NCBI GenBank assembly: GCA_025403435.1
Contig: CM046341.1
Location: 13,849,219-13,913,218, forward strand
DNA: 64,000 nucleotides
Origin: Artocarpus heterophyllus
Taxonomy: Eukaryota > Streptophyta > Magnoliopsida > Rosales > Moraceae
Direction of reading: 5' to 3'
The notes under the pieces were generated by a model, which worked only from the letters and a program-made list of their open reading frames with translations, was not told the origin of the DNA and searched no databases. Positions 47,201 to 59,608 of this stretch are shown in pieces. The number at the start of each line of letters is the position of its first letter. Position 1 is the stretch's first letter. A program made the position numbers and the translations under genes.

Positions 47201-47725
47201 CAATAGCATTCACCCATGATATTTTGGCTTTCAGCGCTATCAAAATCCTTTTCGTTGTTATGTTATTCTTAAATGTTGGGTTAAGTCCCGCAACAAGGGC
47301 AACCCTAATGTTTAGTTGCCATCTTGAGTTTGGAAAATCCTGAAGTATCATAAATTAAGCAGTATTTGCCTAATGGCACGGTTGATACATACCTTATACC
47401 ACTTGATTTCCCGTTGCATTTGCAACATACTTTCCTGAACAAGCGAAGACTGTACTGCCTTGTCAGATATATAGGCCGCAAGGTGCAACAATGCACTGTT
47501 ACCTTCGTGTTCCACTTTGCTGAAGACGTCCTTTTTGGGAAAAAGTTCTTTTTGTTGAGTTCGACTAGGCGATGACAAACGAGGGGTTGCCTGTTCTCAA
47601 CTGCTAATAGAACTACATTCTTCTTCTTCTTCGAGTCCACATCTTGGATCGCCTTTGGAAAATACTCTAGTATTTTCCTTATTATTTCTACTATTCCCGC
47701 CGTTGCTGCAGTTAAAGATCGGTGA
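44245..47725 (-). pseudogene. Ankyrin-repeat/PGG-domain protein, frameshifted pseudogene
   Basis: Two exons of the plant ACD6/ITN1-like ankyrin family are recognisable on the minus strand. The first (about 47725-47345) reads RSLTAATAGIVEIIRKILEY, FPKAIQDVDSKKKKNVVLLA, VENRQP, then after a frameshift in an A-run FSKVEHEGNSALLHLAAYIS and LQMQREIKWYK. The second (about 44720-44280) reads the PGG domain, THQDLMKDAREWFSKTSESC then SVMAVLMASVAYATASTVPG and GINQ. A frameshift follows to GAPTLEDKPACIAFAVSSLF, and a stop near SSAT breaks the membrane helices. Intact relatives put these exons close together; here 2.6 kb of AT-rich, repeat-bearing DNA separates them. Intact family members are membrane proteins acting in defence and salt responses. 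Upstream exons may extend to about 48.7 kb, but I could not confirm them. Confidence 0.8.
46772..46835 (+). repeat. Perfect 32-bp tandem duplication
   Basis: The unit starting ATTGAATAAGCGCTAATCCA is present twice without a mismatch (46772-46803 and 46804-46835), in AT-rich DNA inside the ankyrin pseudogene's long intron-like gap. Absence of divergence implies a recent event or an assembly duplication. Confidence 0.95.
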
Positions 47726-50700
47726 TCGTAGGAAATTGTTCGACCATCAACTAATTAGAGAACTAATTAGAGACGAAGATTTGTTTCTTAAAATTTAGCT
47801 TCTCTGATATTAGTTATCCAATCTCTCCATAAAAAAAAAAATAAAATGTCCCGATTTATTTTAAACCAAGTATAATCATTAATATATATCTCTTCTAATT
47901 TTAACTCAATATTTGATGTGTGATGCGATAATCATCGAGAGTGCGAAAAGTACAAATAATAAGGGGAATTCAATAAGGTTGTAATCTTAGTAAATGAGAC
48001 TCGCAAGAAATATAATTAGATAATTTACTTACAAGCTAATCTTTTCCTTGGAGGAATATCAGGAACGTCCAATTGATAAGCAGATATTGTTTCCACCTCT
48101 TCAGTCTTTTGAGCTCGATTGGATCCAGCGGCATAAGAAAATATCTGAATATCAACTTATTAGAACCAAAGTTTGTTTCTTCTTTTCATGGTTATAAAAT
48201 TAAAAAAAAAAAGAAGCTTGTTAGCTTTATCCTGATTTGATGGTGCCAATCTAGTTAGATGTACTATGCTTTCATGATATTAGATATGCTCTTTCTATTT
48301 GAAAATAATTAAAACGTTCCGACGAATCCAATTACTTGTGAAATGGTATAAATCTTAATTTATTTATCTCCTCATAATATTTGTAACATTAATGAGATGA
48401 TCAAGATCGCCAAAAGCACCACTAAAAATCAAATTTAGGTGGTACGATTAGTATTACATGACTCATAACAACTCTATAACAAGATAATTTACTTACTAGA
48501 TTTCTTTTCATCGCTGGCTTCACTGTAAATTATAAAAAACTTGCATGCCTTTCGTCCATAATTCCCATTTGATCGGATTCAGGGCAATGGAACTTCGAGC
48601 TAACCCTAACCAACTCATTCATGGGAAGTTTAGTCAGTTTATGTCGCCGTCTCATTTTCCTAATTTTGTTCAGCCTTCAAATCCCTATGTGTTAGAAAAG
48701 TCAAAGTTTAAGAATTAACATTTATATACCTAATGCCACACACACACACACACACACACCCATTTGAGCCTCCATCAGTGGCGGAACTGGAAAAATTTTT
48801 CAGCCAGTAGAAAAAAAGATTTGGACTAAAATTACAACATAACAAACATATATTACTTTTGTCGTTCTTTTGCTTTTATTTAATCTACTTCTTTTTCTAA
48901 ATGAATTAAGTGTGTAATAGAATATAATTCACTTTTTAAAACTTAAAAGCGCCCAAAAATATAGTTTTTTTACAGTACTATAGATAATTTTGATTTATTT
49001 GGGATTTTAAGCTTAAAATATGAGTATATTTAAAAGTTAAACTTTGGATATAATTGAAATATTTTTGAAGATTTTACCTCTGTAATATAATTTATAAGAT
49101 ATAGGGGAGAGGGAGGGGGATGATTTGAAAAATAAAATGCTAAAATATTTTTTCAAAGGAGCAAAATTAGAAGAACCCATCTTGCTTCGCAACAAGTACA
49201 TTTCAAAGCAAAAGTTTTTTTGTAATGACAAAGAAAAAAAAATCTTTTCTATTCCAACTTTTTTGGTAGCCAAATTTGGCCCCAGGAACAAATCAGAGGG
49301 TAATTTTTATAAATTCCCACTTTTAAGATTTATTATTATTTTTTTTTACAAACGTCACATATGTTCATTAGTGATATAACTTAACATCTAATATGGATGA
49401 TAGTATGACATAAATTTTTCTAACTATGGCATAAATAAACACAACTTTAAAACTTTAACATGTAATTTTGTCCAAATTAAGACAAGTTTTAGAGTGATTG
49501 TGGAAAAATGGATAGTAACCAGATCGGAGCACGATCGAGAAAGGAACACGTCATAGTTGGGTGGAAAGGCTTTATGTTTCTTCACTGTCTTCCCTGTGTT
49601 GGAACACGGAAAATTAAAGCGACCACATGATACGCCAAGTTATTCTAAAGTTGGTTAATTCTACCGTAAATACTAAGCAGATATTTAACGTAGTATAGAT
49701 AAAGAAAATGTAATTTGTCTTGTGGAATAAAAAAAGATACCCTCAAGTGGGGATATGTATTTTAGACGTCAGATTTATAAAATAAAAAAGAGTATTTTGA
49801 CAAAAGAAAAAAAAATCCGTAAGCTTAATGATGCGACTTTCTAAAATATAGGGACCCACATATTTTGGGTACGTGCCTGATCAACCCTTTTTTTCTTTTA
49901 AATATAATTATTATTTCACTATAATTTAATATATTACCTCTTTCTTACACCCTTTTAGTTTATTTGAATTTAATTGATAATTTATACAGCATTGCTCATC
50001 ACTTCTCCTATATATTTACTCAATCTCTCTTATTTTCCATACATAAATTTGGGGATTTTGGGGATTTCTTAAAATGGTAATTATTTGCAGTCTCTGACCC
50101 TAAATCAAATGACATGTATTTAGACATTTTGTCGCACCTGAGTTTCACTTATTTAAGTAGGGATCATAATTCACATCGTTACAACTTTTGGTGAGAGAAA
50201 AAAACCAAAGCCTTCTAGGCTTAGCTTCATATCTAGCCACGTGTTGTTTTCTGCATTCAACAATTTTGGAGTAATTCTAAAGAGGAGTTGAATGTGGATG
50301 GAGCTTGAAGCTCGCAGAGGACTAAAGGCTTGCAATATTACTTGGAATATGTCAGTTGAAACAAAGGCAAGTTGTAGAATCAGATTAGGGCGGTGCAACC
50401 AAAGGCGAGTCATTGAGGAAGAAGACATCGTGACCTCTGTTTTGGTGAAGTTTGTTTACAACATGTAATTCCAAACCATTGTAAGCGTTAAAAAAAAAAA
50501 AACAAAAAACAAACAAACAAAATGGTAGAGTTTTCCTCAAGGGTTTTTGGCAACATTGTAACAATATTTCTATGTCACTCCTTTCTTTATGGGTATCCCT
50601 TTTTTTGCAACTTTTATTGGAAGTTAAAATATCTCCAATGCAATATTAAATTGATGTATTAATAGTAAATTTAGTATTTGAGTGTAAAAAAAAAACCTTC

Positions 50701-51628
50701 TAATATAATATGATTTTTAATGTTAAATTTACCACAAAATTTATATATAACAAATTTAACATTTAATTCTTACTGTTTAATAATTAATTTTTTTTACTTT
50801 AATAATTACAATAGCTTTCTGCCGTGCCAAAATCTACCTCATATATTTATTCAGCACTGTTTTTAAGGAACCGACTTCATTTTTTGAACATTTTGTGAAC
50901 CTTATTGTTGTAGCGAGATCTAAGTGAATATGTACTTACCTAGTCCAAGGATGATTAGTCATAAACTTTGTCAATAATACCACTATGTCATAATTAGGAG
51001 GAAATAGACTTTTCCTTTTCTCATCTATCTTTACTTCCTCCAAACCCTAAAACAAGGGAGGGGGAGGGAGGGGGAAGGTTAAAGGGAAGCTTTACTTTGT
51101 GTGCATGATCCTTCATATATTACAATTAACTCACTAGAATCATAGGGTAATTGTTTTAAAATACTAATCAAAATTATATAACTTTTCCTTTCCTTAAAAA
51201 AAAAAAAATTCTTGCTGGAAAAATAAATTTAAAATGTACAAGACCTTGAAAGACTAAAAATAATTTTTTTAATAATAAATTGTGAGAGTTAATAGTTGAT
51301 ATTAGAAGTTGATAGGTAGCATATTCTAATTTTGTTGGGATCTACAATCAGAATACCGACTCTAATCCTAACTTTTTTACTAACTCTTAAGTTATCATCA
51401 ATTCATTGTTAGAATACAACTAAATTTTAGAGATAATAGATATGTGATGTTGGACTTTTATTTTTATTTGCACTTTTCATTTTTGAAATGTTTTAGTTTC
51501 TTTATTTAGGATTACAATGTAGCTCTAGTATAATTGGCCACTCGTTAGGTGATGTTGTTGGACTTTAATGAAAATAGAAGATGAAATTTTAGCCTTGATT
51601 GCTGTTTGGATCTAAAAGTGAAAGTCCA
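47726..51628. other. Intergenic, mostly featureless
   Basis: A (CA)n microsatellite lies at 48737-48759. CAGTGGCGGAACTGG at about 48777 resembles one end of Tip100-type hAT elements, but no second end was found. A frame on the minus strand at 50171-50428 and a short plus frame near 50290-50470 have no recognisable family. No RNA gene was recognised. Confidence 0.5.
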
Positions 51629-53650
51629 ATATAACCTCAGGTATAAATTTGTCCAAGTAATAAAACTAGGTGAATGCAAGGTCGACCCCACAAGGAAAAA
51701 GCATTGGAAAGGTCCAATATATCAACTATATTTGTTTTAGCTGAAAAATTTAAGGAGTAAAGTTAATTATTTATAATTTATTTACAATACTTATACATTT
51801 TTTACTTTTTTTTTATTTTTAGATTTTTTTAATGATTTTTAGAACTTCAACAACAAGAAATAAGACTTAAATTAGAATGGTAAATGGTACTTTAATAATA
51901 AGTACATATTAACTTGGAAGAAACAATAATTTTAACAACTCTGAGGATTAAAGGTTTTATTTTGGCAATAAACTTAAATATGTTTTAGTTTTTTCTAAAA
52001 TTATTTATTAAAATGGTTCAAGTATGCAATATGCCATCTTTTATCTACAATAAATCAAAAGTTACTAAGCATTTAATGTGCCAATTCATGTCTATAATGT
52101 ATTAAAAACTTATTTTTAACAAATATGTATGATTTCAAAATTAACTAACTAAAATTACCAGCAAAATTTACAATAAAGCATTTACCGTGTCATTCCCAAT
52201 CTATAAATAGTCAAAATGTTTTTAAGCATTACTCGTGTTAGCCTATATCTACGATAAATCAAAACTTAATTTTGCCAGAGTTTTAGTTAAGTTAACATGA
52301 AAATTATAAGTTTTCTAAAAAATGATTTTAACATTATAACAACTTAAAAAACATTAAAAAACTAAAAATATTTACCTTAATTTTGTCAGAATTTTTCCCT
52401 CTCTCCTCAGCAAAAAGAAAATTTAGAAAGACATATTAAAGGTAAAAACAAACATAATTTTACTAAGCATAACTATTTTACAACATAAACTAGAAGTAAT
52501 TTACAAAAACATAAAACTAGAAATAAAAAAAACTAAAACTAAACTTAGAACAACTTTTTTACAAGAGGATAGAAATTTCTCACAAGGAGAAAGAGTGAAG
52601 AATACATGTCATGGGGGGTATATATGGTAGAGGAAAATCTAGTATTTACAAGATTTTTTACATTTTTTACATTTTATATTATTTTTATTATTTTATTTGG
52701 ATATTTTAGATGCAAGATGAGTAAGATGCAAATTGAGTGATTTAGGATTTTTTTGAATTAATTTTTAGCTGGCCATCACCTAAATTAGATTTGAAATTTG
52801 ATTTTTTTTTCTTTTTTTCTTTTTTCTTTTTCATTTTCTTTAACGGGTGAATCAGGCTTGGAATCTAGATTTATCTTTGTAATCAGGTGGAGCGCCTATA
52901 AGGGACGAACAAATAGAAAGCATAGATCGCGCAGATTGAGACTTGATCTGGTGGCTAAAGAATGCACGTTAGTGCTGGCACTGAGAGGACAAATGCTGGC
53001 CATTGGATAGGTCTTTGATACATAGGTCACAGGGCGGAGAAAAGGTGCTCACATGCGCATGCTGCACGCTATTCTTAAGAGGGAAAGGGGATGCATGGAC
53101 GGTTGAGATGACTTGGGGGTTTTGATCGGATGGCTGACAAAACGCCACATGGTGGTTCTTTTTATTTTTATTTTATTTTTTTGATTCTTGATGTAGTTGA
53201 GGTCCTTTTGGGGCTTTTTGCGCCGTTTTGCTCATTTTTCCTCTAGATTTTAAATCTAAGATTCACAAACACACAAAAATAAATTATTTTACGAACAAAA
53301 AATTTACAATGATTTTAAAAATAATTTTACAATTAAACACACAAAAATACTTAAAAATAGATAAAAATTTCTATAATTAACAAACCTTAACAGATATATT
53401 ATTTAAGACTCGGCAATGTATTTAAAAATTACTAGAAATATAATGGAATATATTTACAAAATCAAAACTTATTTACAAATAGTTGAAGACTCAAAATAAA
53501 ATCACACTACACTATTTTTATGGTTTTGATTATCTACAAACTAAACAATTATGGAACACACAAAAATGATTCCAAAAATTACCAAAAATATTATTAAACA
53601 TAAAAACACACTAAAAACATATTTTTAAACATATTTTCATGTAAACACTA
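51629..53650 (-). mobile_element. Degenerate gypsy LTR (C), probably solo
   Basis: Read on the minus strand it matches LTR A in its first part (TAATATTTTTGGTAATTTTT, TTTTATTTTGAGTCTTC) and LTR B at its end (TTCCTTGTGGGGTCGACCTT ... GTTATATTGGA). A TATA candidate CCATATATACC lies at about 52617-52627, followed by a CT-rich transcript start-like region (CACTCTTTCTCCTTGTGAGA). No internal region adjoins it. The GC-rich block at 52850-53140 is LTR sequence; the short plus-strand frame in it is incidental. Confidence 0.65.
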
Positions 53651-53859
53651 GGGGTTTAATGAGAAATGTTAATATAAAATGATTGACTTTGGCCTTAAGA
53701 ATGTGCATTTTACACTCTCATCAATCACCGATAGGGTAACATATTCAATTTGAAATAGGAAAATATCCTTAGAGCATGTGTAGTAATTTTGAATACTTTT
53801 GCTTTATAAATTTATGTTAATTGATTCCTAAAAAGGAATATAGGGGTGTTGGTTAACAA

Positions 53860-54240
53860 TGTAATATGCTGATAAGTGGGTTAATTAATGCATTAGGCTA
53901 ACAATTCTATTAATCAAATTTAATCAATTAGAGATCATAGTCACTTCAAATAAAATCAGTCGTTTTATTGATACCAGAGCCATTAATTTTTCCCACTAGA
54001 GCTTGTTTATACTTTTACTTAATTATCGCCATTAGAATTTTAATTAATTTGCACTGCAACTTTATTCAAGTTCTCATTTTTTTAATTTTTATTTCTACCA
54101 TTTAGATAAAATTAGATTGATGCCATTTTTTTGTGTAATTAACATTTATTAGTAACAAATTATTGTAAGAACGATCTCTTACTTGTCCTTGTATTATTTG
54201 CTCGTACGCTTTCGTGCAGTTGTATTTTTACAACAGCAAT
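53860..54240 (+). mobile_element. Possible further gypsy LTR end
   Basis: The stretch ending TTGCTCGTACGCTTTCGTGC resembles the 3' boundary region of other plant gypsy LTRs. No PBS or pol sequence follows, so this is tentative. Confidence 0.25.
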
Positions 54241-55213
54241 TGACAATCTAACGACTTTTATAGTTGATTAATTTCGTTGGTTGGTGTGGTCTTCTTTCCC
54301 AAATTTCGTCGTCTCTTAGGTCGCAAGACATATGTGCTCACTTTCCTACCTTTCTACTTGGTTTTATTAGCAAGGTTTTTAGTGAAGGCCTAACATGGTG
54401 ACTAATTTTCAAAGGTATGATTCTTTTCAAGGACTCAAATTAAGGTGTGGTTATGGTTATTTTTTCTCGCATGTATGGTATAGACCAAAAGGATCTTTTC
54501 TAGTTGTTTTATTTTAGATTGTCACTGTGCCCTTTGGCTTGCTAGCTTAGTCTATCCTTGGCTTTTTGGTATTTGTTGTTTTCGCTTAACAATGTTGCGT
54601 AGGGAGCTTAGTGTGTAATGAGGGTCCTAGTAAGTGTGAACCTAGTTGTGATGTTTGATACCAATTTCTATTTGTTGTTTTTTTAAAATGCTTATTTATC
54701 TTTTTATACTATATATTTTAGCTTTGTTCAAACATTATATAATTGGTTTTTGATCTCATGAAATGTATGCATTTATATTAGATTTAATACATTAATTTAT
54801 ACATTATCCCACTTAATCTTCAATTGTGACAAAAAAATTACTTAAGATACCCTCAAATTGGAAAAAAGAAAACTTAAGAAACTTAAAAACAAACTTTATA
54901 CTAAGATTTTGACTTAAAAATTGTGTAGAATTCTCTCAAAAATAAGTGTTTTATGGGTTCTTTTTTTTTGTTTTTTGTTTTCTTTTTATTTTTTTTAAAG
55001 TTTTATTTTTTCTCTTTTACTTCAATAATTTGGTCAGCTTAAAGATTTCAAAATCAACTATTGACTAAAATAAATTATAAATTTATGTGTTAAATCTAAT
55101 TTGAAGGTATACACATAGGGTATAAAAGAGTAAATATATATAAAAAAGCAATAATTAGAATGCCATCAACTCAGTATTTTTTTATTCTTTTTTATGCCCT
55201 CCAATAATATAAT

Positions 55214-55280
55214 GCTACATCAATTAAAATATTTTAAATCATTAATACTACATCAATTGAAATATTTTAAATCATTGTCT
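55214..55280 (+). repeat. Short tandem duplication, 34-bp unit
   Basis: CTACATCAATTAAAATATTT...AATCATTAA is followed directly by a near-identical copy with one A-to-G change. Confidence 0.75.
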
Positions 55281-55573
55281 TTTATATAATGTGGTATTAT
55301 ATTGTCAATATCATCACATTTTAGATGATATGAAATGATATTTTTAATGTGACGTAAAAGTACTAACAGAAACATGAGAACCAAACTTTATAAGATTTTT
55401 GCTTAAAGTTATAATTTTGAGGAAGCTAGAAACTTATGATTGGAACATTTTTAGAAGCTTTTGATGTGATTTTAGCAATTTAAGGGTAAACATTCGAAGA
55501 AGTTATGTTTAAATATTAGAAATAAGTTGTTACTTATCAGTAGACATGGGTAACGACTAACCTAAGCAAGATA

Positions 55574-55691
55574 GCCCGTTTGATTCGAGTATTTGAATAG
55601 AGTATTTGAATGAAGATTTAAATTTTTGTGAGAGAAAATACTGTAGCAAAATGATTCAAACCGTGATTCGAGTATCGAAACAAACGGACCC
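55574..55691 (+). mobile_element. MITE, family 1 (copy d)
   Basis: 118 bp, closely matching copy b: GCCCGTTTGATTCGAGTATT at the left, CGAAACAAACGGACCC at the right, and the same core GAGAAAATACTGTAGC. Flanks ATA and TTA differ at one base from a 3-bp duplication. Confidence 0.85.
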
Positions 55692-57053
55692 TTAAGAGCT
55701 AGTGGAAAACATGCAAAGGAGACACCTGAAAAGGATGCAAGGGTGTGCTTGGTGTTTATAAAGCCACATGCAAGACATGCACAATAACACTTGTGTTAAA
55801 TGAAGCCAAGTGGCACATACATTGAGTCAAATGTTAAGCATAGGCTTAAGTTTTAATTTGTGATGCTTAAGGAATATTCTATAAATAGGAGGTTTGTTTT
55901 CCATCCTTTAGCATGACCGAAGGTAGGAAACTAGAGAAAAGAGAAGGAAAGAGTGGCCAAAAAAAAAAAAAAAGTAAGTAAAGGAAAGTGAGAATGGAAA
56001 ATAGAGAAAGTTATATTCTAAGTTTCTTAAGTAGCTTGTTGTAAGTAAAACTTCAACTGCATCATTTAAACAATACCATGATTTAATAACATGTTTTCAA
56101 CTATATGTGACGATCTGTGATATTATTGTGATTTATTTATGATCATGCTTTCACAAAGTTCCATGAAGCGTACTTTATGTGTATAATTTGAAACCCTTGT
56201 GCCTATATTGAACCAACCAATTAACGTTATGAGACCTAATCTCTTAAGAAAAACATTTCCAAGAGGGAGTAAATAAATAAAAAATAAAGGTACATGACAG
56301 TCATAAAGTAAAAGTTAAAAAGAAGTATTTTAAAGTAGAACTCTATAGTTTGCTTATTGATCAGGCTCTGATTAGTAGAAATTATTGGAGGTTGACTGAA
56401 TAAGAAGTTCTAGATTTTCGTTTAAATATTAATAATAATTTATTGAAATGTTGTAAAGTCTATTCTACGAATAAATTCGTTATGAAAATTTTATACCATA
56501 GTTTAAAAGTTGATTTTAGTCTTTTATGTTTTCTAAATTATAAAATTGTGATAAGAGTTTGAGCAACATTTTTAAGAGATAACATGGCTCTCAAGCTAGA
56601 TAGTTTTATAACCATGGGCCTAAAAGAACCAAAGAGCTGCCACTAAGAGTAAATTCAATTACTAGAGCATGTTGGCCCAACATGGTGCCTTATTTAGTAA
56701 ATTTAGTGTAATTGATTACATCATAGAATTCAAAAAGGTAACTTTATGTCTTAAAAGCATTGTGGGAGCCGGCTCTTTTGCATGCAATTCTTCTCGCCAG
56801 TGTTGTTCTCATTTTTATCTTTGCTGTTGGCTGTAGAAGAGAGCAATGTACTTGGGAAAAAATATGGACTTAAGGATTGCAATATTTTAGCTATAAAAAT
56901 ATATTCAAGAAATATTACTATAATAAAAATGAAATATGATTAGAATCAGTTCTCGTATAAAAGTATGCATTACATTTTTCTTCATTGTATTCTCAATTTT
57001 CATAAGGACGACCCTTAGGTATATCATATATAAATATAAATTTGTTGATATCG
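55692..57053. other. Intergenic
   Basis: No gene was recognised. A short minus-strand stretch near 56850 reads LLSSTANSKDKN, loosely like the MULE transposase segment after the first catalytic Asp, but I could not establish continuity. Confidence 0.4.
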
Positions 57054-58440
57054 TTACTGAGCACCTAGAAGTAAACCACAAGGTTTGAGGAGGCAACCTA
57101 CCGAGGGGGAAGTATGAAAGTATAGGAATCCGCTTTCATCGTCGAAAACGATATTGGTGACAGATCCTTGATTTGTTTTCCCCAATGTATGCAAAAATAT
57201 AGGGATTTTGGAATACGATTCATTTGGGACACCTTTGACAATATCTAGTGCAATCTCTCTAGCCCTCCAAGCCTTTTGATAGTTCACATCAATATCTGTT
57301 TTGGATCATTGTAATTTAGTTATTAGAAAATGATAAAAGAAATTAATACTATGAAATGTAATCTTATAGTTATAATTAAAAATTATGTTTTATGTTTTTG
57401 GAACCTTACAAGTTATTATTTGGAATTTGATAGGTTTCAAAGGAAGACATATAAGTTGAATCTAACCATGTTCCAAGTTGTCATTTCCACCATAGAATCT
57501 AATTGGTTTTAAGTTGAAAACTGACGGTTTTCAAAAAAAATTGCTTAAAAACTTTGTAATCAGCTAGGTTCCAACTTGGCATCTGACGGGTTTCAAAAAT
57601 ATATGAGCAAAAAAAAAAAAAAAAAGCATATTCCATAATGGAACCTGCTTTTTAAACTTATCACAATCAGACTAGATTTTTGTATAAATCAGGAACCTGT
57701 TAGATTACAAACTTCTATTAAAATTAAGAAAGGAAGGAAGCATTTACCGTATTTATCCTTCATGTATCGTATGATGCTATTTGGTTTGTATGTAGTTTTT
57801 CTAGGATTTTTGCACTTCTTTGTTATGCAATCACTAATAATTTGGTTGCTAGCTTGTTTATTATCCGATTGTAGGAGATCTAGAGACCAAGTTTGTATGT
57901 TATTGTAAACCGCCACTGTAAACATGTCGATTTCTTTATATTTCAAAGCCCGAAGCCACCATTTGCATTTGCCATCTATGCCGGCCATTGTAAGTCTATT
58001 ATGTCTGACTTTTTGACTTTGTATTGGACTTGTCCTTCAACACACTCAATGCAATGCACCTCCTCAAAATCTCCCTTTTCTCAAAGAGTTGGTTGACATA
58101 AAAGCTGTCACACTCTGTTTCAGCAATCACTGATATAATTTCAATCCTTTCTTTCATAATCAGGCTCATCTCTTTCTTCTTCCTTTTCGTGGTAAGCTTC
58201 ATTTCAACTTCTACATTTGTAGATTTTTCTTCGTCATGCTTGCATGTTGCCCCACTAATGTCCATTGGTGACAGTTCTTCTCCTTAAGTATGACTTGTAA
58301 CTCTACGTTTGGCACTATTCCTGGTGATTTTGTTGTTAGCGAAATCTTGTTACTGCCCTCGTCATTTGAAGATATGATTGGCATTGTGCTCGTAGGCACA
58401 CATAATGGGTAGCGCATAACATCCTTCCTTTATTTAAAGG
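57054..58440 (-). pseudogene. Mutator-like (MULE) transposase remnant
   Basis: Minus-strand frames read, in order, a charged N-terminal part (about 58417-58000, two overlapping frames implying a frameshift). Next is KCKWWLRALKYKEIDMFTVA then SNQIISDCITKKCKNPRKTT and YKPNSIIRYMKDKY. After an in-phase GT-AG intron (57747-57296) comes DIDVNYQKAWRAREIALDIV, SKIPIFLHTL and NIVFDDESGF. The CKWWLRA and YQKAWRARE blocks belong to the N-terminal region of plant MuDR-type transposases. The catalytic DDE/D core, the SWIM zinc finger and terminal inverted repeats were not found, so this is a truncated, inactive copy. MURA-type host-domesticated genes share these motifs, but the frameshift argues against one. 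Confidence 0.8.
57400..57720. repeat. Degenerate minisatellite in the MULE intron
   Basis: The intron contains recurring variants of AGGTTCCAA, GGAACCTG and GACGGGTTTC roughly every 50-60 bp (about 57435, 57469, 57527, 57569, 57585, 57640, 57691). The same AACCTG/CAGGTTCC words recur at 58881-59052. Confidence 0.45.
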
Positions 58441-58936
58441 CCAAAAAAGACTTCACATTCATGTCATTTTTTATTAGAATTCTTAGTGATTTTCAATCAT
58501 TTGGTACTCCATTATTGATTGCCTCATCTTCGGTATTGAAGCTCAATTGATTTTTAACCATTTCAAGAAACTCGATGTATCTAGTGACCATAGGAACTAC
58601 TATTCTGGTTGTTTTATAGTTGACATAGATGTGTCTTTTGTTTCATATTCTATCATAATTGTTGAAATGTTTAGGCTTTCTATTTGTTTAAAATAACAAA
58701 GCAAGAAAAAGAATTACATTCAATGTACATCATTCAAAACGATTACATGACGGATTACAAACAAGATTTCAAATTAGGAGCTATCAAATTTACAACCGCT
58801 ACGAACAAAAACTCTATTGCAACTTCACAGTTTCCAGAAACTAAACAAGAAACACATATATCAATATTTTTAAGTAAGTTTCAGGTTCCATTATTAAACC
58901 TACCTCTATTTTTTTTTGTAATATGGCAGGTTCTAA

Positions 58937-59041
58937 AACCAAGCCTATCTCAAATCACACATAATTTTACCGAATTTCTTTGGAACCTGAACCAAGCCTA
59001 TCTAAAATCACACATAATTTTACCGAATTTCTTTGGAACCT
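58937..59041 (+). repeat. 53-bp tandem duplication with GGAACCT ends
   Basis: Units 58937-58989 and 58990-59041 (AACCAAGCCTATCTCAAATC...TTTGGAACCTG) differ at one internal base plus the last position. CAGGTTCC lies just before and after. This is the clearest copy of the repeat seen in the MULE intron. Confidence 0.85.
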
Positions 59042-59577
59042 TTCAGGTTCCATAACTGAAGCACACACATGTTGTTCTTCCTTATCTAATCAGTTCTCAC
59101 GTGCCCAATTTCCTCTTCACACCATTATCAAAATCAGCTGAAAAATTGAAAGCATTTGTAGTAGAAGGAGAGAAAAAAAATCAACCGAAAAAATAAAAAA
59201 AAAAAGAAGAAAGAAAACCAATCACCATGGACCAATTCTCAAGCTTCTCCGCCGAGCCGCAATGCCTTGGAGCCCAGTAACCATCAACCAAGGCCATACG
59301 ACCATCCCTCTCTTCCCCTCCGACGGTTGCAACAGAACCCATACCACAAGTTTATTATTAGTGGACCAAGGGTTCTAGTTGTTGTTGTTGTTTTTTTTTT
59401 TTTTTTTTTTGTGGTCATTGACCAGTACACTTTGTGGGTTAGAAATTTTAGCAACAAAATCCATGGCACAATTAGAAAAAATCCATTTATCACATCTTAT
59501 ACAATCAACTTCAGCAGAAGTGTTAGCTCACTTTGTTTTGTTCTTCAGTTGAGCTGCCCGTGTGGGCTTTTTTCTTC

Positions 59578-59608
<31 letters not shown>

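Noticed and set aside
48777..49330. Tip100-type hAT element starting CAGTGGCGGAACTGG
   Set aside because: Only one terminus resembles the family. No complementary end or 8-bp duplication was found.
50171..50428. 85-codon minus-strand ORF (MSSSSMTRLWLHRPN...)
   Set aside because: No recognisable domain, no splice partners, and the opposite strand has an equally plausible short frame.
52798..53010. 70-codon plus-strand ORF
   Set aside because: Lies antisense in the GC-rich part of gypsy LTR C, with a low-complexity start and no family resemblance.
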